DNA of 64,000 bases from Ceratodon purpureus (taxonomy: Eukaryota > Streptophyta > Bryopsida > Pseudoditrichales > Ditrichaceae): the NCBI GenBank assembly GCA_014871385.1, contig CM026423.1, positions 16,729,690 to 16,793,689 on the forward strand, given 5' to 3'. Position numbers and translations under genes: made by a program. The notes under the pieces were generated by a model. The model made no database searches. It saw only the letters and a list, made by a program, of their open reading frames with translations, and was not told the DNA's origin. Shown here one piece after another: positions 47,535 to 59,294 of this stretch. Numbering within the stretch: position 1 is the first letter of the stretch; the number at the start of each line of letters is the position of its first letter.

Positions 47535-48823
47535 AAATCAAGTATCATACCTTAGGGGCACCTTCCGTAAAAATGTAATTTCAAATATTGTATTTAAAAG
47601 ACTTATGTTTCCTATTTGTTAAAAAATCATAAAATAAAATTAGATGAATGATGAAGTCTCTTAAAAATCAAACACATGAACCTAAAACCGAAGAAATCAA
47701 AAAAATTCAAAATAATCACATAAAACCTTCTAAAAAAAAACATCCAACAAAACTTCATCTTGTTGTGGATGGAAATCAAACTTAAAGCTATTTATTTCTC
47801 GAAAAGTTAAATTCCAAACAAATATTTTTTTATTGCCAGACACCAAAATTTGAAATTAATTAATTATTCGACCAAGAGTGGTGAAGCTGCCCCTAAAGTA
47901 CAGTATTCTTCCATCAAAAACCATCAAAATGTAATGGAAATGGACCGCCCACAAGTACTGGCCTCAGTATATCCTCTCCATGAGTGTTGACGTGCTCTTT
48001 ACACTCCGCTAGAGGATGAACTGTATGTCATAGATTCCTTGCAAAAACAGTTGCTTGGGATGCATGACCTGTCTTATTGATGACCAATGATGGGTGGAGT
48101 GGGTAGCCTTTGGCTGAATTTGTCCAAAAGAATGAGTTAACACTTGAAGGCATATCAAGCCTTCATGCAAAAATTCTTGCCTTTCGGGTGATTGCAAGGA
48201 CTAGTCGCTCTCTAGACTGCCAAGTGGAGCAACTCTGATGTGGCCTTCCGGGCAAACTTCCCATATCACAATTCATGACTCACACCTCATATAAAATATT
48301 AAAACCTTATATCCAGGTAGGACTGAGTTGGTTGACCAATGTTTGCAAATGACAAGAACTAACAAGACCCAAGTCCTTGCCATATAAAGTCAGATTCCCA
48401 TATACTCAATTCCTGCTAAACAAGCATATATTGTAGCTTACATATACATTAGTTAACATAGCTTAATATATACAGAATTGAGTTGACCTTATACTAAATT
48501 AGACTTGCCTTCGGTCAGCATATTTGATGACATGGCTCAAGCAAAACTGGGGTCTGGGTCAACCGTTGGAAACCCAGGTTTGTGCTAGAAGCTGCAAGCT
48601 TGGTAGGAATGCATCAACGGCCAGATTCTAGAATAAATCTTTGCATCATTAGACTTATCCCTAACGTTTTTGAAAGATATCATAAGTTTTGCTTCATTGT
48701 ATTGTTGTTATTTTATTACAAGTTGTTGAGAGCTACGGAAGTTCTTGGTGGTCTTTCGAGGTTTGATGTTCAAAGCTTGGTGGTCTTTTCATATTTGGTG
48801 TGCAAAGCATGTTGATCTTTAAA

Positions 48824-49060
48824 TTAACCCCTAAAGACCCTTGAGACCATGTTCTCGACGGTGCAATTTTGGGCAGGCTATTCTCAGGTTTCAGAATTTA
48901 ATTATTTTTTGAAATTTTAATTCCATGTAGCTTTCAATGGCAGCTTTCTAATGGCGCAAATTTCAAAGCATTTGGAATTATGATGCAAAAGTTAGAAATT
49001 TTAGGAGAATTTGCTCTAAATCCGGGCAACCAATAACTACTCAAAATCTCCCGTTTTTTG
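48824..49060. mobile_element. Probable truncated TTAACCCC-ended element
   Basis: TTAACCCCTAAAGA begins at 48824, followed by a GGGCAGGC-containing interior like that of the related elements, but no matching inverted end was found downstream. Confidence 0.35.
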
Positions 49061-49129
49061 CCTAAGTTGCCCGTCATTCATAAGCGAATAAGTGACAAGA
49101 CAAAATTTCAAATGATTGGCCAAATACTT

Positions 49130-49320
49130 TTCATCCATACACATTTATGACAGTTTTCATCCCATAGAAGTTTTTCATCTAACCAACTGTTTCCATCTAA
49201 AGATGTTGCTGATTTTTCATCCAAGTGAAAATTATCATCCATAGTTTATTTTTCATCCAACATATTTTTTCATCTATATAAACCATTTCATCCAATCTTC
49301 ATTTTCATCCAATATCTATG
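49130..49320 (+). repeat. Field of TTTCATCCA words
   Basis: About ten copies of TTTTCATC(C/T)A-like words occur in 190 bp at irregular spacing, separated by AT-rich spacers. This looks like a decayed tandem array. Confidence 0.6.
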
Positions 49321-49381
49321 ACATTGCGGGGGGTCCATCTACAGGACCCTCTTTTATCAAAACCGTCCTTCGAAATAAAAG

Positions 49382-49795
49382 GGAAATATACAATTTACAC
49401 TTCAAATTAGCGTCTCGTGCGACGAGCCCCACTACGTTGGTCGATGGAAGGGTGATGGATATGAAGTCGAATATATAAAAATCATTGACAATAATATTAC
49501 TTTTAACTCCTCAATCAGTTTTGTCGTAAAAAATATCTATGAAGAAATTACACTTAATGGAATACCCATAACCATGGTTATAAAAGTACGTGCATTATTT
49601 CGTATTTGTGTCTGGAATCTTTCACATAGATTTGGTTTTTCTCATACTTTTAACATTTACTAAACGTTTTGGTTGTAGGTATTCAGAAGTAGAAAATATA
49701 GTTTTCAAGTACAAAAGTTTCGAAATATAAGAACATTTTTAAAACTAAAAAGCGCAAGAGTAATCTTATACTCCACTAAAGAAGCCCGGAACTAA
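49382..49795 (+). CDS. Two terminal exons of an unrecognised gene
   Basis: Two stretches join in phase to an open frame of 106 codons: 49382-49585, ending at a canonical GTACGT donor, and 49679-49795, after a TTGGTTGTAG acceptor, ending in TAA. The protein has alternating strand-like segments (DEPHYVGRWKGDGYEVEYI, ITFNSSISFVVKNIY, ITMVIKVFRSRKYSFQV) and a basic end (FLKLKSARVILYSTKEARN). The precise phase match across the intron argues against chance. I do not recognise the family. An in-frame TAA lies just upstream of 49382, so at least one earlier exon is needed and was not found. This may be a gene remnant within repeat-rich DNA. Confidence 0.4.
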
Positions 49796-52700
49796 GCTAA
49801 AGCTGCATCAATAAATTATTCATAGTTGCAGCGCCATCCATTCTCAGTATAAATTCTCTACCACCCGTATGGGGCTCTCTCTCCGAGGATCTAGCATGGC
49901 TACCAATTCACAGCTTCTTCGGAATGCGGTCCGTATGCAGGCAATGGGGGACCATGCTCTTCTCCGAACGCTTCGTGTTGGAAAGTGGGACTGAAATTTG
50001 ATTAGGTGAAGACTTTGAACTTTGCCTACAATAAAATTCATGCTATCTACACTCTTGCAAAATCTTAGAAATGCTATATATTAAAGGCTATACACCCAAA
50101 GGCTGAGCTTTGTTGAAGACCAAACTATGCAAGGGCCAACTTTTGGAGTTGTAGGAAAGTATTAAAATATTGAATTGAATTTTTTTTGAACATTTTAATG
50201 AAGAGGCCTTCGGCACCTCCATAGAATTTTGGTTTTCTATACTTATTGAACCCAAACTCTTCTTGAAGAGCCAAATTCATGGCAACAAAATTTCAAGAAG
50301 TGCCACCATGAACACGTTTTCAAGGCCTTCAGCCTTTGGCCCTTAGTGTGAAGCCCCGCTGGGCCCTTAGTGTGAAGCCCCACTGGTCGATTTTCAGCTT
50401 TAGACCAATGAAATTGTTGGGATTCCTCAGTCCTTCACCTTTGGCCCCTAGTTTGAAACATCCCTTAATGTGATGATATAATGTTAGATGGAATTTTAGT
50501 CAATGAAGGATTTATATATACATATACATCCACAATAAAATATGATGACTTGAGTTTAAGAAATAAGCTTGTGGTCATTCAAGAGTAGATTACTGCATGG
50601 ACACAGAACCTTACCTTATGAAGCCAGAGTGCTTCAACAAAGGAAACAATCAGATCATGTATGATAACGTTTACAATTTGCTAAGAATTTTACATGCCTT
50701 TGCATCCTTCCATGGAAATTACATGCAGTAGTATGCTGCTTTACCCTAAACTCATCATTTTTGCAAGGAAAAGCATTTGAAGAATGTACAGTACCTGAAT
50801 ATATGTTAGACTTTAACACATTGTGGCTATAGTGGTAAAATAAACTGGAAAATGCTAACAACTGGTATGTACTAGCTCCTAGAGGTATCCTATACAGTGG
50901 TAGCAAGAGGCCAGGTGTACCCATGTGCTCTATTGCATCCAAAGACAATGTTTCTATTCATCTAGACTCACCCATGCCCACATGAAGTTTGAATTAAACT
51001 ACCATTTAGCAACTTTGCATTTGTCAACTATGATAGGTCACAGTTCTCACTCAACTGGGTCAAAGGAAGTACTATGCCAAAAACTATACTCTTAGTGACA
51101 GTCACATTGTACTGTACAGGCTTGAAAATTCTGAAAAGAAGAAAATACATGAAAATGGAGATTCAACCGTAGAGCCCAGTGAACAAATGTCCTATCATCA
51201 ATCTGAGAAAGAGAAAAGTAACTTACAGTACGTGCATGGGCGGGTTCGAGGCAAACCCACATCTTTGTTGTGATGAGCTTTAAAAGTCACAATTATTTTG
51301 AACTTCTTCCGCCAACAGCTGCCACGTCCATCCTTACAAAGATATTCCACATAGCACACAAAAAAACCAAATCAGGAGTTTCCAAAACAATAGAATTGCT
51401 TCTTCGGATAGAGTGCATCTCGCATCAGAACTCACTGTGGATAAAATCAGTAAACAGGACGCGAAGCTATATTGAACACGTGGGAGAAGATTATTACACT
51501 TTAATGAAGCTGTGTTATTTAGATATGGAAAGTGTTAAGAGATGCAATTCTAAGTACATGTATATGAGATGATTGGTCCATCACTTTCCTTCAAACACTA
51601 GAGAGAATTTAAATACTACTGTCACGGCAACCTCCATCTCTATTGTGAAAAATGGCAAGAGCATGTACCTGTTGCAACTAGGAGGGTGACGAAAGAAGAC
51701 GTGATCCAGATGCGATCCACCTACTCGAAACAACGACTTTATCTACCTGCCAATGCACACAATCTCCAAATTTAGGAAGAAATACTGAAACAACCATGCT
51801 CAGATGTTCCACAGTAATTGCGAGAACGAGTCGCATACCAAAACAAGTGCAACCTTCATATGTAGAGATTTCCAAAACAAATCACGCAGTTTCATCAGAA
51901 AGCACAGAAAGTATAGCAGGGTGGGAACTTGCACAAGTAATGAGAAAATTCATTCAGATTACTGGCTCTGATAGAGATCAAGATATTCACCTGAACTCGT
52001 CATAACCCTAAACTTCAAGCAGTACAGAAAATGGGAAGAGGAACAAGAGCATTGGAAATAAAAGTGTGGACAATCTAAACAAAGTGAAGCATCTGTTGCG
52101 TTAAAGCAAGAAGCGTACCAAGTAGGAGCATGATCTTACAACAACTCAAACAAACACTGACACCGATCCTCCTCCATAGCCACCAAAGAAGCCTCACAAT
52201 TGCATGTCCTGTGCTTCATCCTTCTGGCACATGAAAAGACTTATTCAAGCCAGCAGACTCTACTCAAGTGACCAACATTTATTCCCAGCCTGGTCATTAG
52301 CCCTGCAAATGCCTACAGACATCGTCCACTGCATTCCAGAGATACCAAACTTGCAATTGAAGTGCAAAATATGACTTACACCTAACGCAGATGTTCCGAT
52401 TCTACAGACACGCGACACTTGAGCCCGCCGGCCCTCCTTCAATTCTCTTCACTCAGTTAATCCCGTCAAAATATACAACTACCATTTCCGGCAATACCTC
52501 ATCATAGATCAGGAGACAAAACTACAACTACACGCCAAGACATTTCAAATCTTTCACCCACTCCCATTAAAACCATAACAACTTCACTCAGTAATCAAAC
52601 CACTACAAACATTCTACAACCTACCATCCCACCAATAAACCAAACACAACACAAAAGCAAAAATCCACCCATTCTCTCCACACCATCATTCACCTACAAC

Positions 52701-53291
52701 CAGAGCTCCCATAGCACATAGCCATCACCACAAACCACTAAACCCTATGTGGTTGGTTGCAGCTTTGAAGTGGGAGCATGGGATTTGGGAGTCCCAACAC
52801 AACTGAAAATAGATCTCAACTCATATCAAACTTCACTCCAAACTCCAATTCCTCCGAATCTGCACATCGAACTATACTTGACATGGCGAAGAAAAAGAAA
52901 ACTACCTTTTACCCCACTTTTACATGGGAATCGCATCGACGAGATCTCCGAAATGTAGGAAATAGCGCAACAACTCCAGTCGTAGACTCAAGTCTAGATG
53001 GGTTTAGGAGCGGGCAGAAGGAGCGGGCAGAGGGAGAAGAAAAGCCTCTCAAGGCTCCGAGAAGAGATGAGGATAAAAGCAATGGTTCGGACTCCGCCTC
53101 GTTGCTGTTTGATGTAGTCACGCCTTGACGCCGCATCCTCACCGCCCCATAAATCCGAAAACTTCATACAATCCATGTCAAGAACACTGCAGTTGCAATC
53201 CTGGTGAATATATTTCCCAACCCAAGTGGGAATAGATTCCGAGAGCTTGATCATCAGCAAGATTTGCAGGAATTCGAGCTAGTTTGCAGGG
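49796..53291. other. Intergenic; thioredoxin promoter at right end
   Basis: A 41-codon frame at 49869-49994 (starting MGLSLRGSSMATNSQLLRNA) is the only small ORF of note; I cannot support it as a gene. The family-2 repeat occupies about 50100-50475. Positions 50500-52700 hold no convincing exon. The last 500 bp, richer in GC, probably hold the promoter of the thioredoxin gene. Confidence 0.45.
50100..50475 (+). repeat. Dispersed ~380-bp repeat, copy 1
   Basis: Matches the complement of about 62815-63195 in several ordered blocks: TTTGTTGAAGACCAAACTATG, a poly-T/ATTTTAAT segment, and CCCTTAGTGTGAAGCCCC. Within this copy the CCCTTAGTGTGAAGCCCC segment is itself duplicated (about 50340-50385). 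Divergence is considerable. Confidence 0.65.
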
Positions 53292-53834
53292 ATGATGCAA
53301 GCGGTGGTGGCCCAAGGAGTGGGCACATGCGGGTTTGTGAAGAGCAGGGATGTGGGGGATGTGGTGCCGGTGCGGAGCTCGTTGATGGTGAGCAGTGGGT
53401 TGCGGCAAGTGTCGTGGAGAAGGCAGGGACATGGTGGTGGGAGGATGGTTGCAGAGGTGAGGAGGGAGAGGAAGGGTTTGGGGGTTCGGTGCAAGGTAAT
53501 GACCGTCACGGAGGAGAGTTTTGAGGCGGAGGTGTTGAAATCGGAGCTGCCGGTGCTGGTGGATTTCTGGGCGAATTGGTGTGGGCCGTGCAAGCTCGTG
53601 GCCACGAGCATGGACGTGGTTGATAGGAAGTATGAGGGGAAGCTCAAGGTTGTGAAGGTGGAGACTGACCCTAATCCGAAGCTTGTTGAGGCGTATAAGG
53701 TTTATGGGTTGCCGACGCTGATCATGTTCCGGGATGGGAAGGTTATTTCCGGTGGACGATACGAGGGCGCGATCTCGTTGGCGAAGCTGGAATCCATGTT
53801 GAAGAAGGCGCTGCCTTCTCTCGCCGCAGCTTAG
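53292..53834 (+). CDS. Plastid thioredoxin, probably type x
   Basis: A single-exon 180-residue protein. The first about 68 residues are rich in S, V, R and G and poor in acidic residues, as in a chloroplast transit peptide. The thioredoxin fold follows, with the active site W96-C97-G98-P99-C100-K and cis-Pro141 (YGLPTL). The segment NPKLVEAYKVYGLPTLIMF and the end G-x-x-x-EGAI..AKLE fit plant type x best. It would reduce disulfides in stromal partners such as 2-Cys peroxiredoxin (family knowledge). Two adjacent ATGs start the frame. The TTTGCAGGG just before them could also be an acceptor, so an upstream leader exon is possible. Typing against m, f, y and z needs a tree. Confidence 0.88.
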   Translation: MMQAVVAQGVGTCGFVKSRDVGDVVPVRSSLMVSSGLRQVSWRRQGHGGGRMVAEVRRERKGLGVRCKVMTVTEESFEAEVLKSELPVLVDFWANWCGPCKLVATSMDVVDRKYEGKLKVVKVETDPNPKLVEAYKVYGLPTLIMFRDGKVISGGRYEGAISLAKLESMLKKALPSLAAA

Positions 53835-55015
53835 GTTTTGGATTGGTTTTTTTTATTTTTATTTGTCGAGATTTTGAAATTGCATACGGGTCAAGCTTAA
53901 GCTTGCGATGCAGTTTATGTACTTTATATTGTTAACGCACCATCGGTTCTCGTGATTGAGTGTGTTGGCTTCTTCGTCTGGGAGCTTGATGTCAATTTCA
54001 GAAAGTCTCGAAAATTTGTCGATTCAGGAGTGTTTCGGAATTTTTTTTAGGGTAACCGAAGGTAGTGAATTTGAAATTTTAAAAAGAGGATGTGGTTGGT
54101 GATTGTTTCTACTGTGAGCTTGCTATTTAATTTCTAAGGAGGGACTGCATATCTAGATTTGATGTTAGACTGCAGTGATGGACCCCATCGTTGATGGGCG
54201 AAATCTGGATAAATCTCTATGCAGTGATGTAACAAAGATGCTGTAATGTGCAAAGAGAAATTAAAGCAATTTTTTGGTCGTTTTAGACCTTCTTTTTCTT
54301 CGAGGACTGTCTGATAATCCCGGTCAATCACAACGTCTTTTGTTATGATCTGATATTACTGTTTGAACAAAGGATGAATCACGATCTTGCACAGCAATTT
54401 GCAACAGTAGAATAGGATGAGTACCGCATCTTGTGTATAGATTTCAGCCGGGATGGATACTTGCGACGGGCAATTGCATCGAGGTCCTGTGGTCATGATT
54501 TTTCATGTTAGATTCGTGACTGAAATCACGTAACCCGTCAAACCTTAGAAGTGGCCTCAAAGCATCCGTGTACAAATTTTCCTCCATCTGGCTACCAAGT
54601 GATCCACAGGAACATCTCAGCAGCTACCATATGACAAGGCTTGCGCGATGGAGGAGGCCCATGCGGGCGACCCGAAAGTGAAAAAAACAGTGCAAGCATC
54701 ACGAGAATGCTACGAAACAGAAGTGGACATATTTGGGTTAAACCACCCGTGATTTATTGTGGTTGCAATTCCCATGGTTTCCGATTTCCTCTTTACAATA
54801 TACTTTCCTTTCAGTACTCCCTGCTCGCTATGTCGATTACAGGACAGTACAAAGCTCACTGTAGGGATGACTACGCGCCAATCTCTCTACATATCTAGCA
54901 TAATGTCGGATCATCAGCACAAGTGCATCGTGGTGACGGTCTTCATACATGCGCTCGCAGTCAGATATACCGAGTTCAAATATCTGAACATGTTCGAGCA
55001 CGTCGTTTGTAACAA
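53835..55015. other. Intergenic between convergent thioredoxin and b561 genes
   Basis: Probable 3' UTRs of the two converging genes. No coding frame or RNA gene was recognised. Confidence 0.5.
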
Positions 55016-56256
55016 TTACACTGGTGACCATTGTCGAGGTTCGTTGTCGACGACTGGTAACTCCGTTTTGTGAAAAGGAGTCTCGACGTCTGAAGCATTT
55101 ACCTCGTTGTAGCTGGGCATGCTTCTCGGATTGATAAGACTGTTGTCTTTTGCCTGCGCTCTGATGTATGGCAGCCTATCGAAGAAGAGGTACAGAAAAG
55201 CTAGGAACGCAAGGTTGCAAGCCCACAGCACGTACGATAGCTGCCATTCCGACATAGTTTATGATGTTAACACATGATATAGTGTGTAGACATGTGTTTT
55301 GACAGTGGTGTCACGTGTCTCCAGAAAATAATGAATGTCATCGTTGGCACTAATGATGCAACAAAAGCAGAGTGAAGATGAAAAGCTCACCTTCCTCTCC
55401 CCACCACTGGGCCAGCTTGCAACGTACAGGTCCAAGCCTTTGAATATGTCGAACCATCCCAAGATGATCGCTGCTGTGCCGATCAACCAGTGCAACACAA
55501 ACCATGCTGGCCTCATTGCAGTTCCCCTGTTAGGTCACATAATCACGATTTTGTCCCACTTAATTCAGCAAAAAGCCATATCAAATCGTGTACTCATTTT
55601 CATAACACATTGAATGGAGCGCAGTGGAATTCAACAGAGTGTGATACGAGGACTTAAGCGATTGAGAAACACTGGAGTTGTAAGTGGCTACCTGTGAGGT
55701 CTGATGTTAGTCAATAGAGGTTGCAACCAAACGAGGCACATGATGGCCATCCCCAGCTTCACATGAGTGTTGTCCCAAACGGTAACTGGGAATTTAATAG
55801 CGGCAATGGCGAATCCAGTTGTGGCAAGGACCACCCCGGAAACCTGCACAGAGTACAACATTGATCAAATTTTACATCCGATCTCCGGGACACATGAACA
55901 ATACTCCTGTTGGCATGTGGACATCTCGAGACATCAAAGTGTAGTACCTGAAAAAAGATATGTGCATTTAACCACTGCGAAAGGTAGTTCTGTCCAAATC
56001 TGGCAACGAAGACGCCGAAGGGGAAGCAGACCGCAAATGCGCCCCACATGAGCCATCCGTGTAATTTGAACCACCCAATCGTACATGGGTTGCCCTCATT
56101 CGGCACAATGTCTACGACAGATGCATCTCCGGCAGGCGCAGTAGCATCTTGCGCATCTGCAGCACTCATCCAACTCATGAGAACCGCGATCAGCACAAGT
56201 CCAGCCATCGCCCGCCATTGTCCGTAATCGGACGGAACTCGAAGTTTTGCAACCAT
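55016..56256 (-). CDS. Cytochrome b561 membrane protein
   Basis: Four exons on the minus strand (55948-56256, 55692-55843, 55391-55526, 55016-55240) encode 273 residues in consistent phase. An N-terminal signal peptide (LVLIAVLMSWMSAADAQ) precedes about five membrane segments. The four haem-ligating histidines expected of the b561 core appear in order: LHGWLMWG, LNAHIFFQ, DNTHVKLG and VLHWLIG. Such proteins carry electrons across a membrane, usually from ascorbate. There is no DOMON domain between the signal peptide and the core, so this is the short form. The C-terminal tail after the last membrane segment is hydrophilic. Membrane location (plasma membrane or endomembrane) cannot be read from sequence. 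Confidence 0.92.
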
Positions 56257-56851
56257 ATTGCAAGTAGTCCTAGCTCTTCAGCTCCTAAAATGAAGACGGC
56301 GCTACTGGGCTCGGGAAATCTGTAATGCACCTCAAAATTGCTCGACACTCTTCTTGAGAAAAATGATCGCTCGGCAGATGAAAACAACTCGTTATCAAAT
56401 CTTCAGCTGGGAGCTGAATCTATATAGTGTCGGCTCAACCTCAACAAGCGCGCGGCTGAAATTAAGGTTTACAGTGGTCAGGAAAGTATGAACTCTGTGC
56501 TGGGCACCGAAACACTATTCATTGCGCTTGTGCCAACCTCCATCTCGCCGGCCCAAATTCAGGACCCGAACTGAAATTCTTCAATTCAACTTATAATAGA
56601 TGACAGACTTCCCTTAAATCTCCACATTGGGAAGAGCTTCGCCAGTTGAACCTGCTCATGAGCAAGCCGGCCTGATCCTAAATCCAGCTTCCCTTCAGCA
56701 GGCTCAACATCAGCCATGCCACATATGATCTCCCGCTCGCCTCTATTTGTGTACATGAGCTTATTTAGAGGCTAATTGATTCATGGGTGTGGGCGTTATA
56801 TGTTGGATTTGGCCAAGGTCGGTACTGGTGACGCTCTTCGGCGCACTAGCA

Positions 56852-56861
56852 TGGTATCAGA
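56852..56861 (+). other. tRNA-iMet primer-binding-site-like word
   Basis: TGGTATCAGA directly follows CA, as in the LTR/PBS junction of plant Copia elements. No gag-pol sequence follows, so at most this is an old LTR remnant. Confidence 0.3.
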
Positions 56862-57807
56862 ATATCCTAGCTACAGTAACCCCGACCGCCGTGAGAAATG
56901 AGGCTTCACCTGTGAAGAGGGCGATCTGAGGAAGAATACTTGAGGATGTCTAGTGTACTCCTTCGTTTGTAAGTTACTCTCGTTTTAAGTAAATCTTGTG
57001 TAGTTTTGTTTCGAAAGCGCTTCGTTCAATGCTTTCCACGTGAAGGTTCGCATCGATCAGCCTCGTCGAAAAGGAAAAACCGAGACGCTTGAAGCCTAGC
57101 TCTGCAAGTATTCCATCTCGAAAGCACCTCGCGAACAGACGACGAGTAACCGAATAAGTCCTCAACTGTTTCAAGTGCGTGATCACCGGAAATTTTCCTT
57201 GCAAGTAGATTAGACCGCCTACTCCAGTAAATTAGGCAGCTGATTTGAAGGCACAGTACCAACATCATGCCGCCCCAACCGATGATGCCTGTAGCGCATT
57301 CTAGAACATGTTTCGTCACTCCACTAATCACGCAGACTGGTCACCATGGCACCGTAGAACAATTCTTCAATCGATTCCAAATGAGCACATAGCATACAAC
57401 ATCATCTTCATCTTCAACCACAACCTGGGCTTCAGCACCGATGAGACTTCTTCAGCCCAGCTTCAAGGTCCGTTCTCGGTTTTAGGTTTGTTTTGGATTT
57501 TTTGTTTCGAGAATCATCAGTTTTTTTAGGCTTTTTGGAAGGTCTGATCGATTCTGCGTTGGTTGCAAAGAATTTGAAGGTGGGAAGGGCTTCGTTGCAG
57601 TAAGTTAGCTGGCAGATGTTTCAAGCTCTGGAGTGAGAGCAGTGATGGTGAATCTGTGATAGGAATGAGATGTGAGCTTCATATATTATACCACTATGGA
57701 GCTCTGTGAACGATGACAGAATACTCCGCTAGATTTCCTTGTGACATGATCATCTACCTTGAATATCACTTTGTCTGCTTCGGTGAAGTCCTTTCTTCTT
57801 TCTTTTT

Positions 57808-57885
57808 GATCATCACTTACATTCTGGTATTTCTGATGCAGCATGATCATCACTTACATTCAGTATTTCTGATCATCACTTACAT
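57808..57885 (+). repeat. Short tandem repeat, three units
   Basis: TGATCATCACTTACATTC followed by (TG)GTATTTC occurs three times with small spacing differences. Confidence 0.8.
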
Positions 57886-58216
57886 TCTGGAAATATATGA
57901 TCATGTAAGTGGCCCTTGTCAAAACTGGTCACATGGTTGTAAAGTATTCTTTGTGCTTTATATAATTGAAGGTGAGATTCTTTCATGGTTGTAACGTGAC
58001 ATGATTTTAAGTTAGATTTAAGGATTTGATTTGAAGAGGACTTCGAGAAGTACCAGTACTTAGAAGAAAATGGTGGAGTTCTGAAATGGGTGATTCATGC
58101 AAATAAATGTTGTGGCTAAGCTAATGTCAACAACAGGTCATGCCTGTACCACGTTTCACCACATGCTTTTGTCAAGTCTACACAAGTTTGCCTTTTGCAA
58201 CGATTAGCTAGAAGCC

Positions 58217-59294
58217 TTAACCCCTAAAGCATTTGGCCATAAAATCCCAAATTCTGCCTCAATTCTGCCCTGTTTTAGTTCAAGGAAAAATTATGCAAAC
58301 CTAAACCTATATTAAAGAATCTAACCGTAGGATCTAGTACCTAACTTGTACATGTATGTGTACACAAAATTTTAGATTGTAACTCCTCACCGTTTGGAAG
58401 ATCATAAGGTTTGAACTTGAGAGAAAAGTTTTTTTTGGTACTGCCCGGCAGGGACAGCCACCCTTCAGAGAGTGAAAGAGCCAAATTTTTGAGATCGTGT
58501 GGTTGGAGGCTCTTCAATTTTGGATTCTAAAGTGAGTTGGGAGTATGCTCAAAAAAATTGAAGACAATACAACACACAGAAGCATTGGAAAACCACATTT
58601 TCAGTGACGGGAGTCAAATGAATTGCATATACATTGGCTCTTTTTCCACACTACAAATGCCCAAGAAGATCATCTATTTTTTGAAATCCGAACGGTGTAT
58701 ACATGCATTTGTATGGAGAAGAAATTTTAGAGGAAATAAATCCAAAAAATAAATAAATCCAAAATAGATATGAAATTTACAGCATATACTGTGGTTTAGG
58801 AGGAGAAAATGGTGAAGGAAAAATGGGTGAAGGAAAAATGGGTGACGAAGCTGTTTGAAAGTTTTTATCAAACTTGGAACTTTGACTGAATATATCTCAA
58901 GATCCGTATTGTCAAACTTTTCAAAACTTAGTATGTAGACTAATTAGATGGCTCTGAACAAGATCCTATGGTTGGATTTCTCAAAATCAAGTTTTAAAAA
59001 AAACTGCAAAACGATTTTAGAAAGGATCATTTGGAAGTCACTATAGAGTGTTACAAATTTGGTACACCACTCCAAACCTGCCCGAGCTGCCCTGAATTGA
59101 ATTTTGATCTTTAAACATGAATTATTTCTTAACTACGGGCCCGATGAAAGTAAAGTTTGGTCTTGTTAGAAAGATATGACAATTTCCCATACTGTGCCAA
59201 AGTTACAACCACTTCCGGTAAAATTGGACTCATAGGGAGCCTGACCGGACCCAAAATCATACCAAAACTGTTGAGTTGATGCTTTAGGGGTTAA
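58217..59294. mobile_element. TTAACCCC-ended element, 1,078 bp
   Basis: Perfect 16-bp terminal inverted repeats: TTAACCCCTAAAGCAT at 58217-58232 and its complement at 59279-59294. The interior has no long frame. It shares a segment (TCTAACCGTAGGATCT...TGTACATG) in inverted orientation with the element at 45688. No clear target duplication was found. Confidence 0.7.

Larger units (their letters stand above)
56257..58216. other. b561 promoter side and intergenic DNA
   Basis: The first few hundred bases probably serve as b561 promoter. A TGGTATCAGA word at 56852 resembles an LTR-element primer-binding site. A 101-codon minus-strand frame at 57026-57331 with one hydrophobic segment is open but unrecognised. 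At 57808-57885 a 30-bp TGATCATCACTTACATTC-type unit occurs three times. Confidence 0.45.

Noticed and set aside
49869..49994. 41-codon frame starting MGLSLRGSS
   Set aside because: Protein-like, but too short and without supporting context to call a gene; mentioned in the intergenic entry.
52749..53128. Frames of 69 and 116 codons before the thioredoxin
   Set aside because: Low similarity to any known protein and located in the expected promoter/leader of the thioredoxin gene.
53204..53524. 106-codon frame overlapping the thioredoxin transit peptide
   Set aside because: Out-of-frame shadow of the GC-rich thioredoxin start.
57026..57331. 101-codon minus-strand frame with one hydrophobic segment
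   Set aside because: No recognisable family, no splice or promoter context; kept only as a note in the intergenic entry.
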